This document shows positions 17,501 through 23,702 of a DNA stretch of 64,000 bases, in pieces. A program made the position numbers and the translations under genes. The notes under the pieces were generated by a model. It worked only from the letters and a program-made list of their open reading frames with translations. It was not told the origin of the DNA and searched no databases. Origin of the DNA: RHLJ01 sp965601955 (GTDB lineage Bacteria; Bacteroidota; Rhodothermia; Balneolales; Balneolaceae); assembly GCA_965601955.1 (NCBI GenBank), contig OZ271855.1, positions 1,302,001 through 1,366,000 of the forward strand, read 5' to 3'. Position 1 is the stretch's first letter. Every line of letters starts with the position of its first letter.

Positions 17501-18079
17501 CTTATCGAAAATCGCAGCTTAAATCGATTAAGCAACGAATCTCAGAAGCTATTTTCATCACAGTTTTACTTAAATGCATCGTACCGAAGCAGTGAGAGAA
17601 CCAGGTTGACGCTGGGGCTTGTGAAAAGCAGGAATGAAACGGTCAGTAATCAATTACAAAGCAGAAACTTTTCAATAGAATCCTTTTCTGTTACCCCTGG
17701 AATTGAGTCCACCATTAACCGTTCATGGCAAACAGGATTTTCAGTTTCATATTCTGTAAAAGAGGATCAATTTCCAGTAAACCCAGTTAAAGCCAGATTA
17801 CTAAAAGTAGCGAACTCACATAGGGCTTTTCTATTCCGTAAGGTTCAAGCTAATGGAAGGGTAGAGTTTAGGAATACTGAGGTTGATGGAACTACCTCAT
17901 CCTTTGGGGCTTTTGAGCTAACAGAAGGAACCGGTGAAGGAAGCAATCTTATCTGGTCGATGAATGGTAATTACAGGGTAAGCGATTTGATAAGATTAAG
18001 TCTTAATTATGATGGAAGAACAGTGCGTAACCGACCTGATATTCATACAATTAAACTGGTAGTAAGCGCCGTATTTTGA
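14588..18079 (+). CDS. Large outer-membrane-like protein of unknown function
   Basis: An 1163-residue protein with a GTG start and a signal peptide ending in GRVEAQ (about residue 27). After an N-terminal beta domain of about 150 residues comes the block GSLSRGIIVGSNQDFALESG, then LTDDISINASLTDRNIPFQP and EMGDVDISLEQSTFARLNRR; similar wording occurs, as I recall, in large uncharacterised outer-membrane proteins of Rhodothermota and Bacteroidota. The last 700 residues are alternating amphipathic strands with paired Arg/Glu/Ser loops, ending in an aromatic strand IKLVVSAVF, as in a large beta-barrel. It has no TonB plug signature and no T9SS tail, and is half the size of SprA. Function unknown. 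Confidence 0.85.
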   Translation: MINFSKLLLRHFWVLLPLFLMGRVEAQVTLSSEITINPFSSDSSYAINPWVLSNSIQVFIINEGDEEQLMPSAEWTLDSTLGIWAIREEYRSKYETVSQIRITYEAYPFAIRRVYQNRTVRKFDSTLFIQKEDSISEQLLRSSSSFSFDDSEVQQRGSLSRGIIVGSNQDFALESGLQFELNGQLTDDISINASLTDRNIPFQPDGTTQNIREFDRVFIQLQSEQTRLEMGDVDISLEQSTFARLNRRLQGAAGYSDSKYGDYKGALSVVRGTFKSVSFEGSDGVQGPYRLTGRDNEEFVIVLAGTERVYINGQRVDRGEENDYIIDYGLGEVFFTNNLLIKDETRIVIEYEYIDQNFNRTLIAAEGQEDFFDGRLKIGASIIRQADGDELLSQQTLTESDVNLLRGVGDDLSNAIVSGERLATEDDDEFNVRYARIDTSLNGEVFSIFKNIPGSDESIYIVSFSRVEGGSYRRVSNSVNGLLYEWVGPGLGEYEPFRRLPAPEKHQIVSLVSSYQFSKHVELFGEWAASSFDQNRFSSIGDNDNNDISYLSGFKLKELDSPVGMIDASFSRRYSGGNFQFFERTREVEFDRKWNISRDIETEEDINELEVKARFSDRSSLQAEYGIINRSDFRGYRQGAVLSSDESKLLTLNYTQDWIRSDDSILGREGNWFRQIGSLGKEIREKWTPYVSFEQERKEETSSANDSLLNTSFSFAEVGPGLRYSGAKLNVDVSVITRQENRVLENKLKPQATSLEQRLKFSYQPGRAIRTNNELVVRSKEFTSDFQQQGNSNRTGLLIRSVTDYETNNQNWNGQIFYEVNTERRALFQEAYIEVGPELGQYVWVDTNEDGVQQIDEFFPELSPNEGIYIRQLLPSDELFPVADLRARLRNEFRLFSFLNGGSGVEEFFSKINIYSRIDLLENSTTSNLEDIYLLRWNTFRNDSTTLQGRVTWEKELDILPEYDFGDLSVGLIENRSLNRLSNESQKLFSSQFYLNASYRSSERTRLTLGLVKSRNETVSNQLQSRNFSIESFSVTPGIESTINRSWQTGFSVSYSVKEDQFPVNPVKARLLKVANSHRAFLFRKVQANGRVEFRNTEVDGTTSSFGAFELTEGTGEGSNLIWSMNGNYRVSDLIRLSLNYDGRTVRNRPDIHTIKLVVSAVF

Positions 18080-18169
18080 TAAAAATGATCATTATTACCG
18101 CGTACTAAAAAAACTTGGTAAAACCTCATTTCTGTTAACTAAAAGTTAATTTTTCGATTGTTCAGAGCT

Positions 18170-18198
18170 TTGACATTTAGTTCAAAATGACCTATCCT
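18170..18198 (+). promoter_or_regulatory. Candidate sigma-70-type promoter of the exbB operon
   Basis: TTGACA (18170-18175) and TATCCT (18193-18198) are separated by exactly 17 bases, 55 bases before the exbB start. The -35 box is perfect and the -10 box has four of six consensus bases. The primary sigma factor of Bacteroidota-like bacteria prefers other boxes, so this needs caution. Confidence 0.5.
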
Positions 18199-18252
18199 TT
18201 CGCTTCACTAATCTTAGACACTAACATTTAATCAAAAATAATCGGAGTGAAC

Positions 18253-18984
18253 ATGACATCGTCGATTGCTCTATTTCTTTTACAAGCCCCAGCTTCTGAT
18301 GACGGCTTTTTCAATCTAATTGTTCAGAAATTTAATGAAGGTAATGATGGGGGTTGGATGTGGCCTGTATTGATTACCCTTATTCTGGGTCTTGCCATTT
18401 TCCTTGAAAGAATTATTACACTTAACCTTGCTGATATTAACACACGAAAATTTATTGTAAGCGTTCAAGAAGCGCTTCAAGAAGGTGGTGTTGAAGCAGC
18501 CGAGCAACTTTGTGCTCAAACTCGCGGTCCTGTTGCTTCCGTATTCCAGGCTGGATTGATGCGTTCTCATGAAGGTATTGATGCTGCTGAAAAAGCAATC
18601 GCTGCTTATGGCTCTATTGAAATGAGTTTTCTCGAAAGAGGTCTTGTATGGCTTTCACTCTTTATCGCCATTGCCCCACTATTTGGATTCCTCGGAACGG
18701 TAGTTGGTATGATCGAGGCCTTCGATGATATCCAGGCTGCTTCCGATATCTCTCCTAGTATTGTGGCGGGTGGTATTAAAACTGCACTTTTAACCACAGC
18801 TGGTGGTCTTATTGCAGGTATTATACTTCAAATCGGATATAACTATTGTGTATCTAAAATCGATCGATTAATTGCTGAAATGGAAGAAAGTTCCATTACA
18901 CTTATTGATTCGATTATCCTGCTTCAGGAAGGTAAAGCACTAGTACCTGCGGTAGAAGATACTTCAAGTTCCGACGAAGAATAA
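18253..18984 (+). CDS. exbB: MotA/TolQ/ExbB proton channel family protein
   Basis: ExbB forms the inner-membrane proton channel that, with ExbD and TonB, powers outer-membrane transport. The protein has a first membrane segment (GWMWPVLITLILGLAIFLER), a cytoplasmic helical region (SVQEALQEGGVEAAEQLC), and the conserved pair of helices with WLSLFIAIAPLFGFLGTVVG and SIVAGGIKTALLTTAGGLIA. At 244 residues it is of normal length. ATG 18253 is chosen because GGAG (18244-18247) lies five bases upstream; the in-frame GTG at 18247 overlaps that site. It leads an operon with a small membrane gene and two exbD genes. Confidence 0.92.
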   Translation: MTSSIALFLLQAPASDDGFFNLIVQKFNEGNDGGWMWPVLITLILGLAIFLERIITLNLADINTRKFIVSVQEALQEGGVEAAEQLCAQTRGPVASVFQAGLMRSHEGIDAAEKAIAAYGSIEMSFLERGLVWLSLFIAIAPLFGFLGTVVGMIEAFDDIQAASDISPSIVAGGIKTALLTTAGGLIAGIILQIGYNYCVSKIDRLIAEMEESSITLIDSIILLQEGKALVPAVEDTSSSDEE

Positions 18985-18998
18985 TCATTAACCTCTAA

Positions 18999-19005
18999 AA
19001 GGAGA
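18999..19005 (+). promoter_or_regulatory. Shine-Dalgarno site of the small membrane gene
   Basis: AAGGAGA lies four bases before the ATG at 19010. It is one of the few good ribosome binding sites here and supports the small frame as a translated gene. Confidence 0.75.
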
Positions 19006-19009
19006 TACT

Positions 19010-19291
19010 ATGATTGTTCAAATAGCCGTTATTGGAACGTTTGCTTTGATGGGCCTTGGAATTCTCACGATGATTATTTCCGGTATCAAGAGCCTTACCC
19101 AGGGCAAGCAGGATGTTAAGCGAATCGCTATCATGGCTGTGCCATTCGTGATTTTTGCGATTTCTTATTTTGTAATGCAAGGAACTGACCTTGCTTTTGC
19201 CCGAGCTGGCGTGTTTACTACCCTAACTATGATGGGTATTATGGTTGTGTCGGTACTTATTACCGGCCTCCGCGGTACTTTTAAATTTTAA
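19010..19291 (+). CDS. Small three-helix membrane protein inside the ExbB/ExbD operon
   Basis: A 93-residue protein with three predicted membrane helices: IAVIGTFALMGLGILTMIIS, IAIMAVPFVIFAISYFVM and GVFTTLTMMGIMVVSVLITG, joined by a basic loop (KSLTQGKQDVKR) and ending in RGTFKF. By the positive-inside rule the first loop would be cytoplasmic. I recognise no family. It sits 25 bases after exbB and 13 bases before exbD, with a good Shine-Dalgarno site, so it is almost surely translated with them. This suggests a subunit or assembly factor of the motor complex, which is inference only. Confidence 0.85.
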   Translation: MIVQIAVIGTFALMGLGILTMIISGIKSLTQGKQDVKRIAIMAVPFVIFAISYFVMQGTDLAFARAGVFTTLTMMGIMVVSVLITGLRGTFKF

Positions 19292-19304
19292 TGGAGCATA
19301 GCAT

Positions 19305-19847
19305 ATGCTACTAAAGAAACGTGAAAGAGATAGTGCGGAAATAAATGGGTCTTCTATGGCCGATATCGCATTCCTTCTTCTCATTTTCTTCCTTGTAACC
19401 ACTACTATAAATGTGGATACAGGTATTGGGATGGTTCTTCCTCCTCCATTAGATCCGGAAGTTGAACCACCACCGATCCGGGAAAGAAACCTGATGAATA
19501 TTCTGGTAAATGCCCAGGGTTTAATTCTGATGGATGAACAGCCCGTAGCAATTAATGAGGTAAAGGATAAGCTCATCGAGTTTATTGATAACCCAACAGG
19601 CAATGAGGAGTTATCAATTTCTCCTGAAGCAGCTATTGTTTCTCTTAAAACCCAGCGTGAAACTCCATACAACATCTATATAGACATGTTGGATGAAGTA
19701 ATGTCAGCGTACAAGGATTTAAGGGATGCCGCTTCTCGTGCCAATTATGGTGTTGAATATGCCAGGTTAGCAGAGAATAGTCCTCAGCAGGAGCAGATTA
19801 AGGATATGTATCCTAAGAAAATTTCAATAGCAGAACCGGATAACTGA
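19305..19847 (+). CDS. exbD: Biopolymer transport protein ExbD/TolR family (first copy)
   Basis: ExbD crosses the inner membrane once and its Asp takes part in proton flow through ExbB. The 180 residues begin with a cytoplasmic stretch, then MADIAFLLLIFFLVTTTINV, with the catalytic Asp in the MAD motif, followed by Pro-rich VLPPPLDPEVEPPPIRER and a periplasmic domain of about 120 residues. The domain is longer than that of E. coli ExbD (141 residues). The second exbD starts one base after its stop. Two unlike ExbD proteins after one ExbB are common in Bacteroidota. Confidence 0.92.
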   Translation: MLLKKRERDSAEINGSSMADIAFLLLIFFLVTTTINVDTGIGMVLPPPLDPEVEPPPIRERNLMNILVNAQGLILMDEQPVAINEVKDKLIEFIDNPTGNEELSISPEAAIVSLKTQRETPYNIYIDMLDEVMSAYKDLRDAASRANYGVEYARLAENSPQQEQIKDMYPKKISIAEPDN

Positions 19848-19848
19848 T

Positions 19849-20295
19849 ATGGGTCAATTCAAAAAGAAACAAGCTGGGAGCAAGCAGGAAATCCCAACAT
19901 CAGCAATGCCTGATGTGGTATTCATGCTGTTGTTCTTCTTTATGGTTACCACGGTTCTTCGTGAAGTAACGCTGAAGGTTAAATTGGATTTAACCCAAGC
20001 TAGTAATATTGAAAAGATCGAGGAGAAGCGGTTGGTATCTTATATCTATATTGGTCCTGAAAGATTACCAGGAAACCAGTTAGGAGAAGATAAAGTACAG
20101 ATAGATGACTCGATCCAGGAAGATATCGGAGCGATCCGAAATATCATGTACGACAAGTTGATCGAAGAACCTCGATTAATTGTCTCTCTTCGTGTAGATG
20201 AAAATTCTGAGTTCGGGCTTCTCACTGATGTTCAGAAAGAACTTCAGCAAGCAGGGACATTCCGAATTAATTACTCTACAAAACGAGAAGAATAA
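19849..20295 (+). CDS. exbD: Biopolymer transport protein ExbD/TolR family (second copy)
   Basis: A 148-residue ExbD with the motor motif in MPDVVFMLLFFFMVTTVLRE, again with Asp at the helix start, and a periplasmic domain (RLIVSLRVDENSEFGLLTDV is the conserved strand-helix part). It differs clearly in sequence from the first copy, so the pair is old rather than a recent duplication. A heteromeric ExbD dimer in one ExbB pore is plausible. The operon closes with a strong terminator 25 bases later. No tonB is present in the window. Confidence 0.92.
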   Translation: MGQFKKKQAGSKQEIPTSAMPDVVFMLLFFFMVTTVLREVTLKVKLDLTQASNIEKIEEKRLVSYIYIGPERLPGNQLGEDKVQIDDSIQEDIGAIRNIMYDKLIEEPRLIVSLRVDENSEFGLLTDVQKELQQAGTFRINYSTKREE

Positions 20296-20319
20296 CTCTC
20301 GATTCAATTCATTTTTGAG

Positions 20320-20349
20320 ACCAGCGCATTTTCATGTGCTGGTTTTTTT
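20320..20349 (+). terminator. Rho-independent terminator of the exbB-exbD operon
   Basis: ACCAGCGCAT (20320-20329) pairs with ATGTGCTGGT (20334-20343): a 10-bp stem with one G-T pair and a TTTC loop, followed by seven T. It lies just before thiL, which therefore needs its own promoter or readthrough. Confidence 0.92.
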
Positions 20350-20361
20350 ATATCTGAACCT

Positions 20362-21390
20362 ATGACTAACGATTTTACATCAATACAGGCACTGGGCCGC
20401 CAAAAGCTATTAGAAAAGATATCTGCATATAAAGGAGAAGTTCAGGATAGCACATTAATAGGGTTGGGAGATGACGCTTCCGTAATTAGAGAAAAAGATG
20501 GGTCTCTAACGTTACTTAGCACAGATACTTTTGTAGAAGGAGTAGACTTTGATCCGGTTTATACTCCATTTACCCTCTTTGGGTATAAGATTATAAGTGC
20601 GAGTGTTAGCGACATCTATTCAATGAACGGGACCCCTTCTTCAGCACTGATCAACCTGGCATTACCGAATCGAATGTCAGTCCAAATGGTAGAGGATTTA
20701 TATACGGGAATAGATAATGCCTGTAAGAATTACGGGATTGAAGTAGTTGGAGGTGATTTAACGGGAAATCATCAAAATGCAGTAATCTCTGTGACTATAT
20801 ATGGTAAGGCTGAAGAAAATAAGGTTGTTTCCAGGAGCGGGGCTAAAGCAGGTGATGCTATTTGTGTAACCGGAGATGTAGGAGCCGCTTTAGCAGGCCT
20901 CAGGATACTTATGAGGGAAAAGCAGTTTTGGGAGCAGCAAGAAAATGAAGCTATTCAACCTGATTTGGGAGATTACCGATTTGTTGTTCAGCGTCAACTC
21001 ATGCCCGGAGCCAGAAAAGATTTGATACAAGAACTAGCTGCCCAAGAAGTAGTACCTACTTCTATGATTGATATCACAAAAGGAGTGATTAGCGAAGTGA
21101 CAGAACTTTGTATGGCTTCAGATCTTGGCGCACACATATATCAAGCTGCACTACCCATTGCTATCGAGACGCGAAAAGTTGCTGATGAAATGGAAGAAGA
21201 TGTGGATCGGTATGCGTTATTTGGCGGTGAAGATTTAGAGCTCATGTTTACGCTCAGTGAACAACAAGTAGAAGCATTTGCAGAATATTTTAAAGACTTT
21301 GCTGTTATCGGGAGAATGATACCCAAAGAAGAGGGTTTAAACATTCAAAGCGCAGAGGGAGAAATCATTAGTTTTGATGATTTGTCATAA
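20362..21390 (+). CDS. thiL: Thiamine-monophosphate kinase
   Basis: ThiL phosphorylates thiamine monophosphate to the active cofactor thiamine diphosphate. The 342 residues show the family's metal- and nucleotide-binding motifs in order: LIGLGDDASV, LLSTDTFVEGVDF, SASVSDIYSMNGTPSSALIN, VVGGDLT, CVTGDVGAALAGL, SMIDITKGVI and FGGEDLELMF near the end. In typical ThiL the sixth motif reads MIDxSDGL; here it is MIDITKGV, so the Ser-Asp is replaced by Thr-Lys. Start is the ATG twelve bases after the preceding T run. No other thiamine gene is near. Confidence 0.93.
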   Translation: MTNDFTSIQALGRQKLLEKISAYKGEVQDSTLIGLGDDASVIREKDGSLTLLSTDTFVEGVDFDPVYTPFTLFGYKIISASVSDIYSMNGTPSSALINLALPNRMSVQMVEDLYTGIDNACKNYGIEVVGGDLTGNHQNAVISVTIYGKAEENKVVSRSGAKAGDAICVTGDVGAALAGLRILMREKQFWEQQENEAIQPDLGDYRFVVQRQLMPGARKDLIQELAAQEVVPTSMIDITKGVISEVTELCMASDLGAHIYQAALPIAIETRKVADEMEEDVDRYALFGGEDLELMFTLSEQQVEAFAEYFKDFAVIGRMIPKEEGLNIQSAEGEIISFDDLS

Positions 21391-21488
21391 AATTTCTACT
21401 GGCACGTTTTTTGCGAAACAAGTGTTAGTTTGAATTCTAGATTACTATTAGTTATTCGCTATATTCAAAAATATAATTAGTTAAGTAA

Positions 21489-23567
21489 ATGGCCGATAAG
21501 CCCCTTCCTAAAAAACCAGTTAAACCTCCTATTGGAGAGAAGAAAGGAAATACCCCTAAATTCCCAACGTGGGGCTTTCTGGCTATCATCCTGTTCCTGA
21601 TTGTTATTCAATTTATGTTCCTCAATCCTGAAGCGGGAACACAGATCAAATACAGTACTTTTCTCGATCATGTAGAGAATGGCTATGTTGAAGAGATTGT
21701 TATAAAAAACGGGGTAAATATTTATGGCGAGTATAACGACAAGGCTATACAGGATGGGATCATCCAGCCTCCTGCAAGAGATGAAAGCCCTTTAAATCTT
21801 TCTTCTTCAAATACAGAAGAGTTCAAATCATTTATTACCACCATGCTCCCGGGTGATGAGATTCGCCCAATCTTGGACGCTAATGAAGTGGAATATGAAG
21901 TTCGTATTGAAGAAGAATGGTTTAGTGGAATGTTCATGTGGCTTATCATGATTGCACTTGCCGTTGGTTTTTGGGTCTTCATTTTTAGGAGAATGAATCC
22001 TGGGCAGCAGGTACTCAATATTGGAAAGAATAAAGCTGCACTATACGATCAGCAAACTGATACTAAAATCACATTTAAAGATGTTGCTGGTTTAGAAGAG
22101 GCAAAAGAGGAAGTAAGAGAAATCGTTGAGTTTTTAAAGAATCCAGGTAAATTCACCAAACTCGGCGGTAAAATTCCTAAAGGAGCATTATTAGTAGGCT
22201 CTCCAGGAACAGGAAAAACCCTTCTTGCAAAAGCAGTTGCTGGTGAAGCTGCTGTACCCTTCTTTTCGCTATCCGGATCAGACTTTGTCGAGATGTTTGT
22301 GGGTGTTGGAGCTGCAAGAGTTAGGGATCTATTCAAGACTGCGAAGGAAAAAGCTCCCTGTATTGTATTCATTGATGAGATCGATGCGATTGGGCGGTCG
22401 AGAGGAAAAGGGCAGATGCCTGGTTCCAACGATGAGCGTGAGAACACTCTAAACTCTCTACTAGTTGAAATGGACGGTTTCGCAACAGATTCAGGAGTGA
22501 TTATACTTGCAGCAACTAACCGGCCGGATGTATTGGATAGTGCGTTATTGCGCCCTGGACGATTTGACAGACAAATTAGTATTGACAAGCCAGATATTAA
22601 TGGGCGGGAAGAAATCTTTAGAGTTCACTTAAAACCTCTTAAGCTCCATAAAGAAGTTGATCCAAAAAGGCTATCAGCACAAACCCCTGGCTTTGCTGGT
22701 GCTGAAATCGCCAATGTATGCAATGAGGCTGCGTTAATTGCTGCGCGAGGTAACAAGAAGTCGGTAGACATGGAAGACTTCCAGAATGCGATTGACAGGG
22801 TAATAGGCGGACTTGAGAAGAAGAATAAAATCATATCCCCTGAAGAAAAGAAAATTGTAGCCTACCACGAAGCAGGTCATGCCGTTGCTGGCTGGTTTCT
22901 AGAGCATGCGGATCCTTTAGTGAAAGTTTCCATCGTGCCTCGCGGACTAGCGGCATTGGGATATGCTCAGTACCTGCCGAAGGAACAATTCCTCCACCAA
23001 ACAGAACAGTTGATGGATCAAATGTGCATGACCTTAGGTGGACGTGCTGCCGAACAAATTGTATTTGGCAAGATTTCTACAGGAGCTTTGAGTGACCTGG
23101 AGCGGATTACAAAAATGGCATACAGTATCGTTACTGTGTACGGTATGAATGACAAGATCGGAAACATCTCATTCTATGATTCCAAGCAAAATGAATATTC
23201 ATTTAACAAGCCATATTCTGATGCAACCGCAAAGATCATTGATGAAGAAGTAAAGAAAATCATAGATACTGCTTATCAACGAACTCTTAAGCTTCTGAAA
23301 GACAAAAAAGATGAGCTTGAGATACTAGCAAAAGAATTACTGGAAAAAGAAATTCTGTTCCAGACAGATCTTGAAAAGCTTATTGGGAAAAGACCTTTTG
23401 ATAAAGAAACTACTTATGAGGCTTTTACCAATAGCAAAAAAGAGGAAGAACAGGCTGAGAAACCCAAGAAAAAAGCCACAAAAAATGGAGTTCCCAAAGC
23501 TGCTGAAACAGAAGCCGATGATGAAAAAGTAGCTAAAGAAGAGACTGAGAAAAGTACAGAGGAGTAG
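21489..23567 (+). CDS. ftsH: ATP-dependent zinc metalloprotease FtsH
   Basis: FtsH is the membrane-anchored AAA+ protease that degrades misfolded membrane proteins and some regulators. In order: a short basic cytoplasmic start, membrane helix 1 (about 28-45), a periplasmic domain, helix 2 (MFMWLIMIALAVGFWVFIF, about 148-166), the AAA+ domain with GSPGTGKT (Walker A, about 237), VFIDEIDAIG (Walker B) and ATNRPDVLDSALLRPGRFDR, and the zinc site HEAGH (about 460) with a distant Asp. The 692 residues include a Lys/Glu-rich tail of about 50 residues, common in Bacteroidota. It stands alone, after a 98-base gap with no clear promoter. Confidence 0.97.
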   Translation: MADKPLPKKPVKPPIGEKKGNTPKFPTWGFLAIILFLIVIQFMFLNPEAGTQIKYSTFLDHVENGYVEEIVIKNGVNIYGEYNDKAIQDGIIQPPARDESPLNLSSSNTEEFKSFITTMLPGDEIRPILDANEVEYEVRIEEEWFSGMFMWLIMIALAVGFWVFIFRRMNPGQQVLNIGKNKAALYDQQTDTKITFKDVAGLEEAKEEVREIVEFLKNPGKFTKLGGKIPKGALLVGSPGTGKTLLAKAVAGEAAVPFFSLSGSDFVEMFVGVGAARVRDLFKTAKEKAPCIVFIDEIDAIGRSRGKGQMPGSNDERENTLNSLLVEMDGFATDSGVIILAATNRPDVLDSALLRPGRFDRQISIDKPDINGREEIFRVHLKPLKLHKEVDPKRLSAQTPGFAGAEIANVCNEAALIAARGNKKSVDMEDFQNAIDRVIGGLEKKNKIISPEEKKIVAYHEAGHAVAGWFLEHADPLVKVSIVPRGLAALGYAQYLPKEQFLHQTEQLMDQMCMTLGGRAAEQIVFGKISTGALSDLERITKMAYSIVTVYGMNDKIGNISFYDSKQNEYSFNKPYSDATAKIIDEEVKKIIDTAYQRTLKLLKDKKDELEILAKELLEKEILFQTDLEKLIGKRPFDKETTYEAFTNSKKEEEQAEKPKKKATKNGVPKAAETEADDEKVAKEETEKSTEE

Positions 23568-23571
23568 TGGC

Positions 23572-23602
23572 TACCAGTTAACATTACAGTAATACACTGG
23601 TA
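23572..23602 (+). promoter_or_regulatory. Palindromic dyad between ftsH and the TonB receptor gene
   Basis: TACCAGT (23572-23578) pairs with ACTGGTA (23596-23602), and inside it ATTAC pairs with GTAAT around a single base. There is no T run, so an operator or a weak terminator are equally possible. Confidence 0.45.
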
Positions 23603-23635
23603 ACAAAAGCATAAACTCAACATAACAGTACCGCA

Positions 23636-23702
23636 ACGAGTGTGGGCTAGTTTTGCAACGCAATGAAAAATGCGAACAAAACTAAAAAATCAGCACACTC
23701 GT
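23636..23702 (+). promoter_or_regulatory. Three-tier hairpin covering the start codon of the TonB-dependent receptor
   Basis: Nested perfect dyads: ACGAGTGTG (23636-23644) with CACACTCGT (23694-23702), TAGTTTTG (23648-23655) with CAAAACTA (23677-23684), and CGCA (23659-23662) with TGCG (23671-23674). The right outer arm takes in the first two bases of the GTG start at 23701. Folded in RNA, the hairpin would hide the initiation site; as DNA it could be an operator. Confidence 0.7.

Noticed and set aside
14588..18079. SprA (T9SS translocon)
   Set aside because: SprA is about twice as long; I cannot match its characteristic blocks beyond a general strand-rich pattern.
22049..22588. Long minus-strand frame opposite ftsH (179 codons)
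   Set aside because: It lies wholly inside the AAA+ domain coding sequence, is Ser/Pro-rich as expected of antisense to conserved codons, and has no domain.
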